Positions 7,757 through 16,388 of a DNA stretch of 64,000 bases are shown in pieces. Position 1 is the stretch's first letter; each line of letters starts with the position of its first letter. The DNA comes from WVYX01 sp039592335 (lineage in GTDB: Bacteria > Gemmatimonadota > Gemmatimonadetes > Gemmatimonadales > GWC2-71-9). The notes under the pieces were generated by a model, which saw only the letters and a program-made list of their open reading frames with translations, was not told where the DNA came from and searched no databases. The stretch lies in contig JBDHBX010000001.1 in NCBI GenBank assembly GCA_039592335.1, positions 1 through 64,000 on the forward strand. The letters are read 5' to 3'. A program made the translations under genes and the position numbers.

Positions 7757-7785
7757 ATAGTAGGGCCCGACCGGGAACGCGTCCA
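7757..7785 (-). promoter_or_regulatory. Possible promoter of the barrel/12-heme operon
   Basis: On the minus strand TGGACG (7780-7785) and TACTAT (7757-7762) are spaced by 17 bp, matching four of six positions of each sigma70 hexamer. They lie about 40 bp upstream of the barrel start codon. The match is moderate. Confidence 0.3.
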
Positions 7786-7885
7786 GCCCCGAACACTCCC
7801 ATCCCCTTTTGATTTCTCTTAACGTTTCTTCATCTGCCGGAGGGCGGTCCACACCGGTCTGCCGGGTCTACCACTTCTCCGACCC

Positions 7886-10786
7886 CTACTGGTACCCGAA
7901 CAACATGGAGTACACGATGAGGCCGATCAGTGTGAGCCCGACGCCGAGCGCCGCAAAGGCAAAGACGCGGAACCCCAGCTCCACCCGCTCGGGATAGGGC
8001 TCGACCAGGCTCTCCTCTAGCTTCTCCTCGGCTACGAGCTCCTCGTACTCCCCGGGCTTGTCCGCTTTGAGCTCCTCGATGGGCACTCGACCCGTGAAGA
8101 TCACCGGGTCCATCGGGAATTTGTCGGGCCGGAAGTGCGTGTTGAAGAAGTGCACGGTGAAGATGAACGCCACCGCCAGCAGCGCCTCGTCGCTGTGCAG
8201 GATCGTCGCCACGTTCACCGACCGTCCCGGGATCAGGATGGTGAAGAACTCCGGGAACCAGAGCAGCAGGCCCGTCGAGCCGATGATGAACATCCCCCAG
8301 AAGACCGCGAAGTAGTCGAACTTCTCCCAGTAGGTATAGCGGCCGTAGTGCGGCCGCGGCCCTTTCCCGAGGAACCACTTGATCGACTGGCCAAACTCGC
8401 GCAGGTCGCGCGAGTTGAAGATGATCGAGCTCGGCGAGGCGATGAACTGCAGCCAGGTGAGCCCGGAGCGCTTCTTCTGCCTCCATGCGTCCCACAGGTG
8501 GATGAGGAAGACCGTGATGAGGGTAATTGCTCCCAGGCGGTGCAGCACTCCCGTTGTCTGAAAGCCTCCCGCGAGCCGGGCGGCCACCTGGGCCCATCCC
8601 ATGTAGGAGAACTTCAGCACCATCCCCGTCAGGGCCAGGATGAAGAAGCTGAGCAGCATCACGCCGTGGAGGGTGCGCTGGAAGCTGTTGAAGCGGCGGT
8701 ACAGCCGCTCCCCGGGCTTCGCGTGGTGCTGCCGCCTCGCCTCCGGCGAGCGCACCAGCCGGAAGAGCCATGCCAGGGTGTGCAGCGTGGCGAACGTCAG
8801 GGTTCCCGCCAGCAACGCCGTCATGCCCCAGAAGGTCCAGAACAAAAACGGGTACTTCTCCGGGTCGTGATGCGTGGCGTGGGTGAGGTAGCCCGTGAAC
8901 CGCATGTTGGCGCCGGCATGGCACGCCGAGCAGGTCTCCACGACGTTGCGGCGGCTCAGCAGCGAGGCCGGCTCGCTGGTGGGCAGGATGTTGTGGGTGC
9001 CGTGGCAGTCGTAACACTTGGCCGCCGCCTCGTCTCCCAGGCGCGACACCTTGCCGTGGAACGTGTCGAAGAAGGTGTCCGCCTCGTCTTCGTGACACCG
9101 GCCGCACTGGTTCATCATGAGGAGCCGGAAGTCACCCCGGTCCACCCGGCTGATCGTGTGCGACGTGTGACAATCCTCGCACGTTGGGAGTCGCTTTCCC
9201 TCCTCCGGCTCTCCGACCTCCACGGAGTGGATGCTGGTCCGGAACTGCTCCTCGATGCCGTGGTGGCACGTCCCGCACGTGTTGGGCAGGTTGGCGTGGT
9301 TCACGCTCGAGTTGGGGTCGTCCGCCGGGAGCTCCCGGTGCGCCGTATGGCAGCTGCTGCACGTGGCGGTGACTACGAGCCCACTCTCGAACAGCCCCTT
9401 CCCGTGGATGCTCATCTCGTAGCTCTCCACGGGCGGGGGAATATCCATGGTGCGCGCCAACGCCTCCAGCGGCGCGGGGCCGACGGCCTCGATGTCCTCC
9501 ATCAGGTGCGCCGACTCGATCCGCACTGCCGCGGCCTGTCCCATGCGGTGGCACTGGGCGCAGAGCGCCGGCACGTTGCGGGCAAAGGTCGGCGAGGCCG
9601 GGATCCGCTTGCTCAGGGTGGCGTGCTTGTCGTGGCAGTCCAGACACACCGGCGCGTCGGGATCGCCTTCGGCGGCCAACCGGCCGTGCATACCGGCGGC
9701 ATACTCCCCGACCTCGTCCTCATGGCACGCTGAGCAGTCCACGCGCTCGCTGATCGCCGCGCACGGCCGCGAGAGCATGGGGCTCACCTCGGCGTGGCAC
9801 TGGGCACACGGCGTTTCGGCATGACTCGACACGGCGTGCAATTGCTCGTCCACGTAGAGCGACACCGTGTCGCCCCGCGCGACGCCCACGAGATCCTCGT
9901 CGCCGTGGCAGCGCAGGCAGTTGACATTGGCTGAGCCCGCCTCGTAGAACACGCGCCGAATGAGGTGCGGCGCGTGGCAGTCCACGCAGGCCGGGATCTG
10001 GTCGGGCTCCTCCTCCCACAGTCGCCCCTCGATGACCTGCACGTGTACCTGCTCGATTTGCGCATGGCACTGCGTGCAGGTCGCCGCGACGTTGTCGTGG
10101 TGGATGCTCGACCGGGCGTCGGTGTGGGGCAGAATGAAGTGCGATGTATGGCACGACGTACATACCGCCGTCACGGTGAGCCCCTGCTGGTACAACCCCG
10201 CGCCGTGGATGGACTGGGAGTAGTTCTCGAGGATGCGGTCCTGGGGGATCTGCAGCCGCCGCGAGACCGGCGTTCCCTCCTGGTGGCACTCGCCACACAG
10301 GAAGGGGATGTTCATCACCCGCGTGGGCGAGCGGGGGTCGCGGTGGGAGAGCACGTCGTGCGTACCGTGGCAGTCCACGCAGCTGGGCGCGAGCGGGTCG
10401 CCGCGGGCCGCCGCCTGCCCGTGGAGCGATGCGTCGTGCTCGTCCGCCTGCTGACGGTGGCACAGGGTACAGTCCACCGCCGGTACCTCTTCCGGATGCG
10501 GGAAGCTGAGCCCCGTGTGACACATGACGCAGAGCATGCCCGCCTGCCCGTGCGCCGAGCGGCCGAACTCCTGCTCGTCCACCAGGAGCTGCGCCGCGTC
10601 GGGGCGTCCCTCGAACAGCGCCGGGTTGGTGTGGCACATGAGGCAGGTCTGATTGTCCTGTGCCACGGCGCGCATCGCAACACAGAAGAAGGCGGCGGCG
10701 AGCAGCGCACCCCTCCCAACCACCCATGCCCGATGGTTCCGGCTGCTCGACCGCCACCCGCAATGGCTACGCATCCACGTCACCAC
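7886..10786 (-). CDS. CbcL-like fusion: 19-heme cytochrome c domain plus b-type membrane domain
   Basis: The 966-residue protein has a Sec signal segment (about 25-43, ending R-A-V-A-Q), then 19 CXXCH motifs to about residue 650. Several repeated blocks occur (for example S-I-H-G...C-T-S-C-H-T-x-H). The C-terminal part has about five hydrophobic helices with paired histidines (L-H-G-V, L-H-R-L, H-F-F-N-T-H), as in the formate dehydrogenase gamma/NiFe-hydrogenase cytochrome b fold. Geobacter CbcL, a menaquinol oxidase for extracellular respiration, has the same order with nine c hemes. The role here would be to move electrons between quinol and a periplasmic heme wire. GTG 10786 is used; an in-frame ATG at 10774 is equally possible. 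Confidence 0.85.
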   Translation of the reverse strand: MVTWMRSHCGWRSSSRNHRAWVVGRGALLAAAFFCVAMRAVAQDNQTCLMCHTNPALFEGRPDAAQLLVDEQEFGRSAHGQAGMLCVMCHTGLSFPHPEEVPAVDCTLCHRQQADEHDASLHGQAAARGDPLAPSCVDCHGTHDVLSHRDPRSPTRVMNIPFLCGECHQEGTPVSRRLQIPQDRILENYSQSIHGAGLYQQGLTVTAVCTSCHTSHFILPHTDARSSIHHDNVAATCTQCHAQIEQVHVQVIEGRLWEEEPDQIPACVDCHAPHLIRRVFYEAGSANVNCLRCHGDEDLVGVARGDTVSLYVDEQLHAVSSHAETPCAQCHAEVSPMLSRPCAAISERVDCSACHEDEVGEYAAGMHGRLAAEGDPDAPVCLDCHDKHATLSKRIPASPTFARNVPALCAQCHRMGQAAAVRIESAHLMEDIEAVGPAPLEALARTMDIPPPVESYEMSIHGKGLFESGLVVTATCSSCHTAHRELPADDPNSSVNHANLPNTCGTCHHGIEEQFRTSIHSVEVGEPEEGKRLPTCEDCHTSHTISRVDRGDFRLLMMNQCGRCHEDEADTFFDTFHGKVSRLGDEAAAKCYDCHGTHNILPTSEPASLLSRRNVVETCSACHAGANMRFTGYLTHATHHDPEKYPFLFWTFWGMTALLAGTLTFATLHTLAWLFRLVRSPEARRQHHAKPGERLYRRFNSFQRTLHGVMLLSFFILALTGMVLKFSYMGWAQVAARLAGGFQTTGVLHRLGAITLITVFLIHLWDAWRQKKRSGLTWLQFIASPSSIIFNSRDLREFGQSIKWFLGKGPRPHYGRYTYWEKFDYFAVFWGMFIIGSTGLLLWFPEFFTILIPGRSVNVATILHSDEALLAVAFIFTVHFFNTHFRPDKFPMDPVIFTGRVPIEELKADKPGEYEELVAEEKLEESLVEPYPERVELGFRVFAFAALGVGLTLIGLIVYSMLFGYQ

Positions 10787-10845
10787 TCATCCCCACACTG
10801 ATTCGATCGAATCGTGCCCCCGCCAAGATACACCCGACCCGGCTT

Positions 10846-10874
10846 CCTTAGGACGGGTCCGGTCGATCCTAAAG
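10846..10874. promoter_or_regulatory. Inverted repeat CCTTAGG-N15-CCTAAAG upstream of the 19-heme gene
   Basis: CCTTAGG (10846-10852) and CCTAAAG (10868-10874) form a dyad 60-100 bp before the 19-heme cytochrome start. It resembles the dyad upstream of sqr. A perfect 14-bp palindrome GATTCGATCGAATC lies between it and the gene at 10800-10813. Together these suggest a regulated promoter, but no regulator can be assigned. Confidence 0.4.
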
Positions 10875-10979
10875 AATTCCTCACTCGAATTTCCAAGTCG
10901 ATGCCCGACAGGACCTTACGCGGAAGGGCGGGCCATACGCTCGTACTGCCCGCCCACTCGGTCCTGCCTGCACCGAACG

Positions 10980-12980
10980 TCAGGTATCCGTCCGCACCGT
11001 GCCCCCGGACTCGCGTGTGGGAGTCGGCGTCGCTGCGGCAGCGGCGTCGTTCTCAGCGATGTGACTGGTGGCCGGGGGAGCCAGCTCTTCGTCGTACCAC
11101 TGCGCGTGATGGTGCATCACGAAGTGCTCCGGCAGGCGGCCGGTGAGCCACGCCCAGTTCATGGGATAGGCGTCGGGATGCACGATCACGAAGAACAAGT
11201 GCCACACCAGGATCGCAAGCGTGGCGAGCCACGCCTCGTAGTAGTGCACCGTCTGCGATGCCGGCACGATCCACCACGGCAAGATCTTCACCGCCTCGAC
11301 CGGGAACCAGAGCACGAACCCGGTGATCACCATGACCACCGTGCCCCACACCAGCGCCCAGTACTCCGCCTTCTGCGTGTAGTCGTAGCGGCCGAAGCGG
11401 GGGTGCTTCTTGGTGCGCCAGGTGTAGTACCGCAGATACCCGGTCGCGTCGGTCACGTCCCGCCACTGCGGCCGCATCGCCTTGAACTCGTCCTTGCCCC
11501 GACGCGTCATCACGATGTAGAGCACATGGCTCACGGCCACCGCGATGAGCACGACCGCGGCGATGCGGTGCAGGTTGGAGCGCACCGGCTCATTCATGCC
11601 GACGGCGGTGAGCCACTGTACCCACCAGGCTTCGGGGAACCGCAGCGCAAACCCCGTGACCACCAGCAGGATGAACGCCACGGCGTTGAGCATGTGCTGC
11701 GCCACCTGGATCCGATCGAGCCGCATGACGTAACCCACCCGGCGCTCGTCCCGGCGGCGCTCCATCAGGTAGTAGTTGAACACCACGGCATTGTGCAGCG
11801 CCATCACGCCGATCGTGATCCCGATGAGGAAGTAGTAGATCAGGCGGATCACGTTGTTGATCGGGTTGGCGGCCATCGAGGCGGTGATGTGGGTGTAGCT
11901 GGTCGCGAACTCGGTGTCGGCCTCCGGATGGCATTGCCGGCAGGTGGCCGTCAGGTTGGCCGGATGGATCGTGGAGGCCGAATCGGACGCTGGCAGCACG
12001 GCGTGAGTCGTGTGGCAGCTCACGCAGGTGGCGGCGCGCTCGTAGTCGCGGCGCGTCGCCCAACCGTGGTAGCTGTCCTCGTAGGTACCGATCACCCCGC
12101 CCTGCATGCCGTACTTGGCGATGATCTCCGGGTCTCCGTGGCAGGCGCCGCACGTCTCGGTAGCGAGCCGGGCATCGTAGGTCCGGGCGTGGGGGTCTTC
12201 ATGAGAGAGGATCAGGTGCTCCCCGTGACAGTCGGTGCACGTGGGGCTGTCGCCCAACCCCGCCCGCAGCGCCCGGCCATGAATCGAGGCATCGTAGAGC
12301 TGCTCAATCTCCTCGTGACACTGACCGCACGTTGAGGCGACGTTCAGGTGGTTGATCTTGGACTGGGGATCCAGCGACCCCCGCAGGTCGTGCACGCCGT
12401 GGCAGTCGGTGCAACGGGCGGCGTCTCCCTCGCCGTTGCGACCATGCACGGATTGGGCGTACGACCCGTAGATCTGCGGCAGCCGGACCGCCTCCTCGGT
12501 GCGCAGGCCGGCCACCCCGTGACACGCGGCACACATCATGGGCACGTTCTCATGATGGGTCCGCGCCGCGGGATCGGAGCTGCGCCGGATGTCATGGCTC
12601 CCGTGGCAGGACGCGCACGTTGGCGCCGCCTCGGCGCCCCGCGCCAGCGCGTAGCCGTGCAGGCTCCCACCGAACTCCTCCTCGACCTGTCGGTGGCAGC
12701 CGCCGCATCCCGGCGGCGGGACGTCGTCGGGATGCGGGAACCCCAAGTAGCCCTGGTGACAGAACACGCACCGCAAGCCGAGTGCCCCGTGCACGGAGGA
12801 CGTGTACTCCTCCTCCGTGACCACCATCTGCGTCGGGTCCTCCAGGCCGGAGAACATGGCCACGTCGCCGTGGCACATAAGGCAGAGCTGGTTGTCCTGG
12901 GCCGCGGCGGGCTGTGCCGCTATGAAGACGCTGGCGCTGGCCAGCGAGAAGATCGTCAGGGGACTCGCGCGCATCATCAT
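10980..12980 (-). CDS. CbcL-like fusion: 11-heme cytochrome c domain plus b-type membrane domain
   Basis: This 666-residue protein is a smaller paralog of the 19-heme protein. A signal peptide ending near A-A-A-Q is followed by 11 CXXCH motifs over about 380 residues, then a four-to-five-helix b-type membrane domain (histidines in L-H-N-A-V, L-H-R-I-A, V-W-H-L-F-F-V-I-V-H) and a Pro/Thr-rich tail. The longest frame starts at 13001, but the ATG cluster at 12974-12980 directly follows GGAGTGGAGG and precedes the signal peptide, so 12980 is chosen. The first heme segment (Q-D-N-Q-x-C-L-M-C-H) is nearly identical to that of the 19-heme protein, showing common ancestry. Likely an inner-membrane quinol:cytochrome oxidoreductase. 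Confidence 0.85.
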   Translation of the reverse strand: MMMRASPLTIFSLASASVFIAAQPAAAQDNQLCLMCHGDVAMFSGLEDPTQMVVTEEEYTSSVHGALGLRCVFCHQGYLGFPHPDDVPPPGCGGCHRQVEEEFGGSLHGYALARGAEAAPTCASCHGSHDIRRSSDPAARTHHENVPMMCAACHGVAGLRTEEAVRLPQIYGSYAQSVHGRNGEGDAARCTDCHGVHDLRGSLDPQSKINHLNVASTCGQCHEEIEQLYDASIHGRALRAGLGDSPTCTDCHGEHLILSHEDPHARTYDARLATETCGACHGDPEIIAKYGMQGGVIGTYEDSYHGWATRRDYERAATCVSCHTTHAVLPASDSASTIHPANLTATCRQCHPEADTEFATSYTHITASMAANPINNVIRLIYYFLIGITIGVMALHNAVVFNYYLMERRRDERRVGYVMRLDRIQVAQHMLNAVAFILLVVTGFALRFPEAWWVQWLTAVGMNEPVRSNLHRIAAVVLIAVAVSHVLYIVMTRRGKDEFKAMRPQWRDVTDATGYLRYYTWRTKKHPRFGRYDYTQKAEYWALVWGTVVMVITGFVLWFPVEAVKILPWWIVPASQTVHYYEAWLATLAILVWHLFFVIVHPDAYPMNWAWLTGRLPEHFVMHHHAQWYDEELAPPATSHIAENDAAAAATPTPTRESGGTVRTDT

Positions 12981-13162
12981 CCTCCACTCCAACCCAGCCA
13001 TCGTGTGGCAAGATCACCCGTCCCACTCGCCGCTCGTCCATCGCCCCGTCCCGGCTCACCGGCTCCGGGGCGCATGAAAGATAATGGGAACCGCGGCTCC
13101 CGAACCTGCAATAGATCTGTAAGAAGAGTTACCCGACAGGAATGGTCGTGTTTCGCTGTGCC

Positions 13163-15151
13163 CTACCCGCCCGGAAGCTGCGCAACCTCGTGACACAGAT
13201 GGCACGCCGCGGGCGCGTTGTGCTCGAGCCGGTCGGCGTGACAAATGGTGCACACCTGGCGGGACCACTCGGTGATCCCCTTCGCCTTGTCGCCGTGGCA
13301 AGCGCTGCACTGTGAGTGCCCGAACGCGGCAGCGTGGCGGTCCTGCACACCACCGCGGTGGCACGACAGGCAGTCCGCCTGGGGTTGATGGTGGAAGTCG
13401 TGGCACGCCACGCAATCCACGCTCGCGCCGCTCATGTTCGGCGCGGCGTGGCACATCGTGCAGGAAAGCCCAGCCTCGCGGTGCGGACCGTGCGGAAAGT
13501 CGCCGATTTCGGTCGCGACCGGCGCCTCGGGCGCGCCACCGGGGCCCGCATGGCACTCGGCGCAGTTCCTGGCACCGATCTGGGCGTGATGGCAGCCGAC
13601 ACAATCCGACGGAGACGTGAGCCGCGTCTTGCCGTGGTCGTCGAGCGGCGTATGGCAGGCCGTGCAGTCGAGACCGGCGCCCAGCACGTGCCGCTCGTGA
13701 TCGAACGCGGTGCCGCGGAACGACAGCTCGCTGCGCTCCACCCCGAGGTGGCACCGCAGGCAGATGTTCTCGCTCACCCGCGGTCCGAGATCCGCCTGCG
13801 GCACCGTGTACGGGAGGCTACCCACGCGCACGGCTTCTTCCACCAATTCCAGACTTGCCCGCAGCAGCTGGTCGGCGTAGGCGATGTTGTGCGCTCCCTT
13901 GCCGCGCTCGACGAACTCCAGGTTTTCCGCGGCGAGGCGTAGCAGCGAGTCCACTTGCGCTCTCGTACGCACCGGGGCCGACCCCGCCGCTCGACCCGCG
14001 CCCTCCACCACGCGCGACGTAAGCCGCACCTTGCGCTCCATCTCCTGCTGCCACGAGGGCAGGATGTTGGCGTAGCGGATGCCGTGACACGAGAGGCAGG
14101 ACGCCTCGCCGGCGAACCGCACCGACTCGTGCGCACTCACGTCACGGAGCAGCTCGTGGCACCCGGTGCAGGAGACCCGGGCGAGGAACATGGAGCTCGG
14201 GGCGTCGTCGGTCCCGTGCCCGCCGATCCCCGCGTACAGTCGTTGTTGCGCCTCGTGCACCCGTCGGTGGCACGCCGCACAGTCGAGTTCCGCCGTTTCC
14301 TTGAGGGAAAAGAGGCGATGCGCGATCTCCGTGTGGCACTGGGTGCACTCCACGTTGTGCTCGGCGATGTGCACTCGATGAACGAGCGTCGTGTTCTCGA
14401 ACTCCTCGATGCGCTCCGGCCGGTTGTGGCACGTCCAGCAGCGTTGCTCGTCGGCGTCCCCCGTGCCGCGCGTCACCTCCTCGTGGCACGAGACGCAGGA
14501 GACGAGGTCCTCCACATACTGCTCGTGGTCCACCACGAACCCCGCCGGCGAGACGACGCGTGGCGGTGCCGTGTGGCACGCGACGCAGCCCGCCACCGGC
14601 TCGTCTGCGCCGGCCGCCTTGAAGTGACACAGGTTGCACGTCGTCTGGGTGACCGCGAGGTGCTGGCCCTGCACGATCTGGGAGTGGCACGACGTGCAAC
14701 GCAGCTGCTTGCCGCGGCGCAGCTCGCCCAGGTGCTGCGTGTGGTCGAACCGCACCCCTCGATAATTCACCACGCCTTCGACCTTGCGCAGCGAGTGGCA
14801 CCCCGAGCGCAAGCAGGCGGCGTCCTCGATCTCGGCCCACGGCTTGGTGCCGTAGGCCCCCGTCACGTACCGCGCTACTTGGTTGGCCGCCTGGAACTTG
14901 CCCATCGCTTCGGCTTTGACGCCGGGCGCATAGTGGCAGCTGATGCACGGCACGTCGTTGTGGGTCGAGGTCGCCCAGGAGTCGTAGTAGGGCTGCATGA
15001 TGTGGCAGTTGGTGCAGAACCCCGGCTGGGCGCTGTACTCGATGAACCCGACCGTTCCCACCGCGGCCAGGATCACGCCGAGCACGCCGATCTGGATGCC
15101 GATCTTCAGCGGCTTCGAGAGACGCTGGAGCTGCTCCGAGGCGCGTCGCAT
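13163..15151 (-). CDS. NapC/NirT-anchored multiheme cytochrome with about 22 heme motifs
   Basis: The 662-residue protein starts with one transmembrane anchor (about 16-37), followed by a NapC/NirT-type start (P-G-F-C-T-N-C-H-I-M-Q-P). It then carries 21 CXXCH motifs plus one CX4CH (C113-L-R-S-G-C118-H119). A heme-free helical insert of about 110 residues (roughly 350-460) separates two heme-rich lobes. NapC-family heads oxidise menaquinol and pass electrons to periplasmic partners; ImcH of Geobacter is a smaller, functionally analogous case. Here the quinol-oxidising head appears fused to its own periplasmic wire. The gene starts 1 bp after the stop of the 9-heme gene at 15153, so it belongs to the degenerate cytochrome b/Rieske operon. 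Confidence 0.85.
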   Translation of the reverse strand: MRRASEQLQRLSKPLKIGIQIGVLGVILAAVGTVGFIEYSAQPGFCTNCHIMQPYYDSWATSTHNDVPCISCHYAPGVKAEAMGKFQAANQVARYVTGAYGTKPWAEIEDAACLRSGCHSLRKVEGVVNYRGVRFDHTQHLGELRRGKQLRCTSCHSQIVQGQHLAVTQTTCNLCHFKAAGADEPVAGCVACHTAPPRVVSPAGFVVDHEQYVEDLVSCVSCHEEVTRGTGDADEQRCWTCHNRPERIEEFENTTLVHRVHIAEHNVECTQCHTEIAHRLFSLKETAELDCAACHRRVHEAQQRLYAGIGGHGTDDAPSSMFLARVSCTGCHELLRDVSAHESVRFAGEASCLSCHGIRYANILPSWQQEMERKVRLTSRVVEGAGRAAGSAPVRTRAQVDSLLRLAAENLEFVERGKGAHNIAYADQLLRASLELVEEAVRVGSLPYTVPQADLGPRVSENICLRCHLGVERSELSFRGTAFDHERHVLGAGLDCTACHTPLDDHGKTRLTSPSDCVGCHHAQIGARNCAECHAGPGGAPEAPVATEIGDFPHGPHREAGLSCTMCHAAPNMSGASVDCVACHDFHHQPQADCLSCHRGGVQDRHAAAFGHSQCSACHGDKAKGITEWSRQVCTICHADRLEHNAPAACHLCHEVAQLPGG

Positions 15152-15152
15152 C

Positions 15153-16388
15153 CTACGGCTTGGCTTCCCGCAGCTTGAACCAGGCGAGCACGAGCACCGA
15201 AAGGGCCAGGAACCAGACCGGAACGAGCAGCAGCTTGTGCTCCCACTGTTCCTCGGCGTGCGCCTCCGCCGTGGCCCGGATGACCCCCGTGTTCGAGCGC
15301 ACGCGCAGCCCCAGGTCTCTCAGCCGTTCGAGGTCCAGGCTGTGCTGCACCAGCGCGATCTGGTTGTATTCCGAGACCGCACTCTGGTAGCGGAAGCGCT
15401 CGTCGGCCACTTCGTGGCCCATCGCCACCATCTCCTCGATGGCATCGGCCGCCTGGTGGAGCTCCTCCGTGGCTCGCAGCACGCGTTCCTGGATCTCCAC
15501 ACCCATGAGTCCCGGACCACTCTCGGCCTCGTGACACCCTTGGCACAGATTGGCGATGGCGTCGGGCAGCGTGCGCTCGGTACCGTGGTTGCTGTGGCAT
15601 CCGAGGCAGCCCTGGAGCGCCCCGCTGCGTGCCGGCGCACCGTGCGGCCCCCGGTAGAACGCTTGCCCCAGAAGCTCGTGGCACTGGCTGCACACATCGG
15701 CGATCTGGTTGACCGCCGGCGGCAACGCCGCGTGCGAGCCATGGCAGCCAATGCAGGTCGGCGCCGCAAAGTTGCGCTTGCCGAACACGCCGACGCCGTG
15801 CGCACCCGCCCGGTAGCGCTCGTACTGATCCGTCGGCTCGCCGTACTTCGCCATCAGCTGTCCGTCCTCGTGGCACCTCCCGCACGTGGCCGGGATGTTC
15901 GTGGGGTGGACCTCGCTGCGCGCGTCTTCCGGCGGCAGGATCAGGTGCGCATTGTGGCAGTCCGTACACGTGGGCGCGTCGGTGTCGTCCCGTTCGAGCA
16001 GCAGTTGCCCGTGGCGGCTGGTGCGAAACTCGGCGAGCTGGTCGGCTGCCAGGCCATACTGCCGCATCTGGTTGGGGTCGGCGTGGCAGGCACTGCACAG
16101 TTGGATGGTCCCCAGCTTGCTGGGCGTTCCCACGAATCGCCCCTGGTGCGCTGCCGGGGTCTCGTACACCGCCGTGTCGCCACCATGGCAGTCGTGGCAC
16201 TTGATACCCCGCTCAGAGTGGACGCCAAGGGTGAACGAGCGCCGCTTGTCGGCGTGGCAGATGACGCAGCCGTACACCGAGTCGTCCTGCGCAGCGAGTG
16301 CCCGATCCGGGGTCACGGGCGCAGCGGTGGAACCATTCGCCACCGCCCCCGAGAGGAGGACCAAACCCAGGACTGCGAGGGTCCCCAT
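15153..16388 (-). CDS. Nine-heme cytochrome c with C-terminal coiled coil and membrane anchor (module A)
   Basis: The 411-residue protein has a signal peptide, nine CXXCH motifs to about residue 285, a heme-free helical stretch (about 290-375, likely coiled coil) and a C-terminal transmembrane helix (about 385-403). The same layout and heme spacing occur in the protein at 21722-23005, so the two are paralogs serving the two cytochrome b modules, where they may replace cytochrome c1 or f. The ATG at 16388 shares one base with the stop of cytochrome b (TAATG) and has a GGGGAGG ribosome-binding site. Confidence 0.88.
   Translation of the reverse strand: MGTLAVLGLVLLSGAVANGSTAAPVTPDRALAAQDDSVYGCVICHADKRRSFTLGVHSERGIKCHDCHGGDTAVYETPAAHQGRFVGTPSKLGTIQLCSACHADPNQMRQYGLAADQLAEFRTSRHGQLLLERDDTDAPTCTDCHNAHLILPPEDARSEVHPTNIPATCGRCHEDGQLMAKYGEPTDQYERYRAGAHGVGVFGKRNFAAPTCIGCHGSHAALPPAVNQIADVCSQCHELLGQAFYRGPHGAPARSGALQGCLGCHSNHGTERTLPDAIANLCQGCHEAESGPGLMGVEIQERVLRATEELHQAADAIEEMVAMGHEVADERFRYQSAVSEYNQIALVQHSLDLERLRDLGLRVRSNTGVIRATAEAHAEEQWEHKLLLVPVWFLALSVLVLAWFKLREAKP

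Noticed and set aside
6081..7760. 559-codon plus-strand open frame opposite the barrel gene
   Set aside because: Antisense shadow; the minus strand has signal peptide, ribosome-binding site, strand pattern and coupling to the 12-heme gene.
8135..9733. 532-codon plus-strand open frame opposite the 19-heme gene
   Set aside because: Antisense of repeated CXXCH codons; no conserved motifs.
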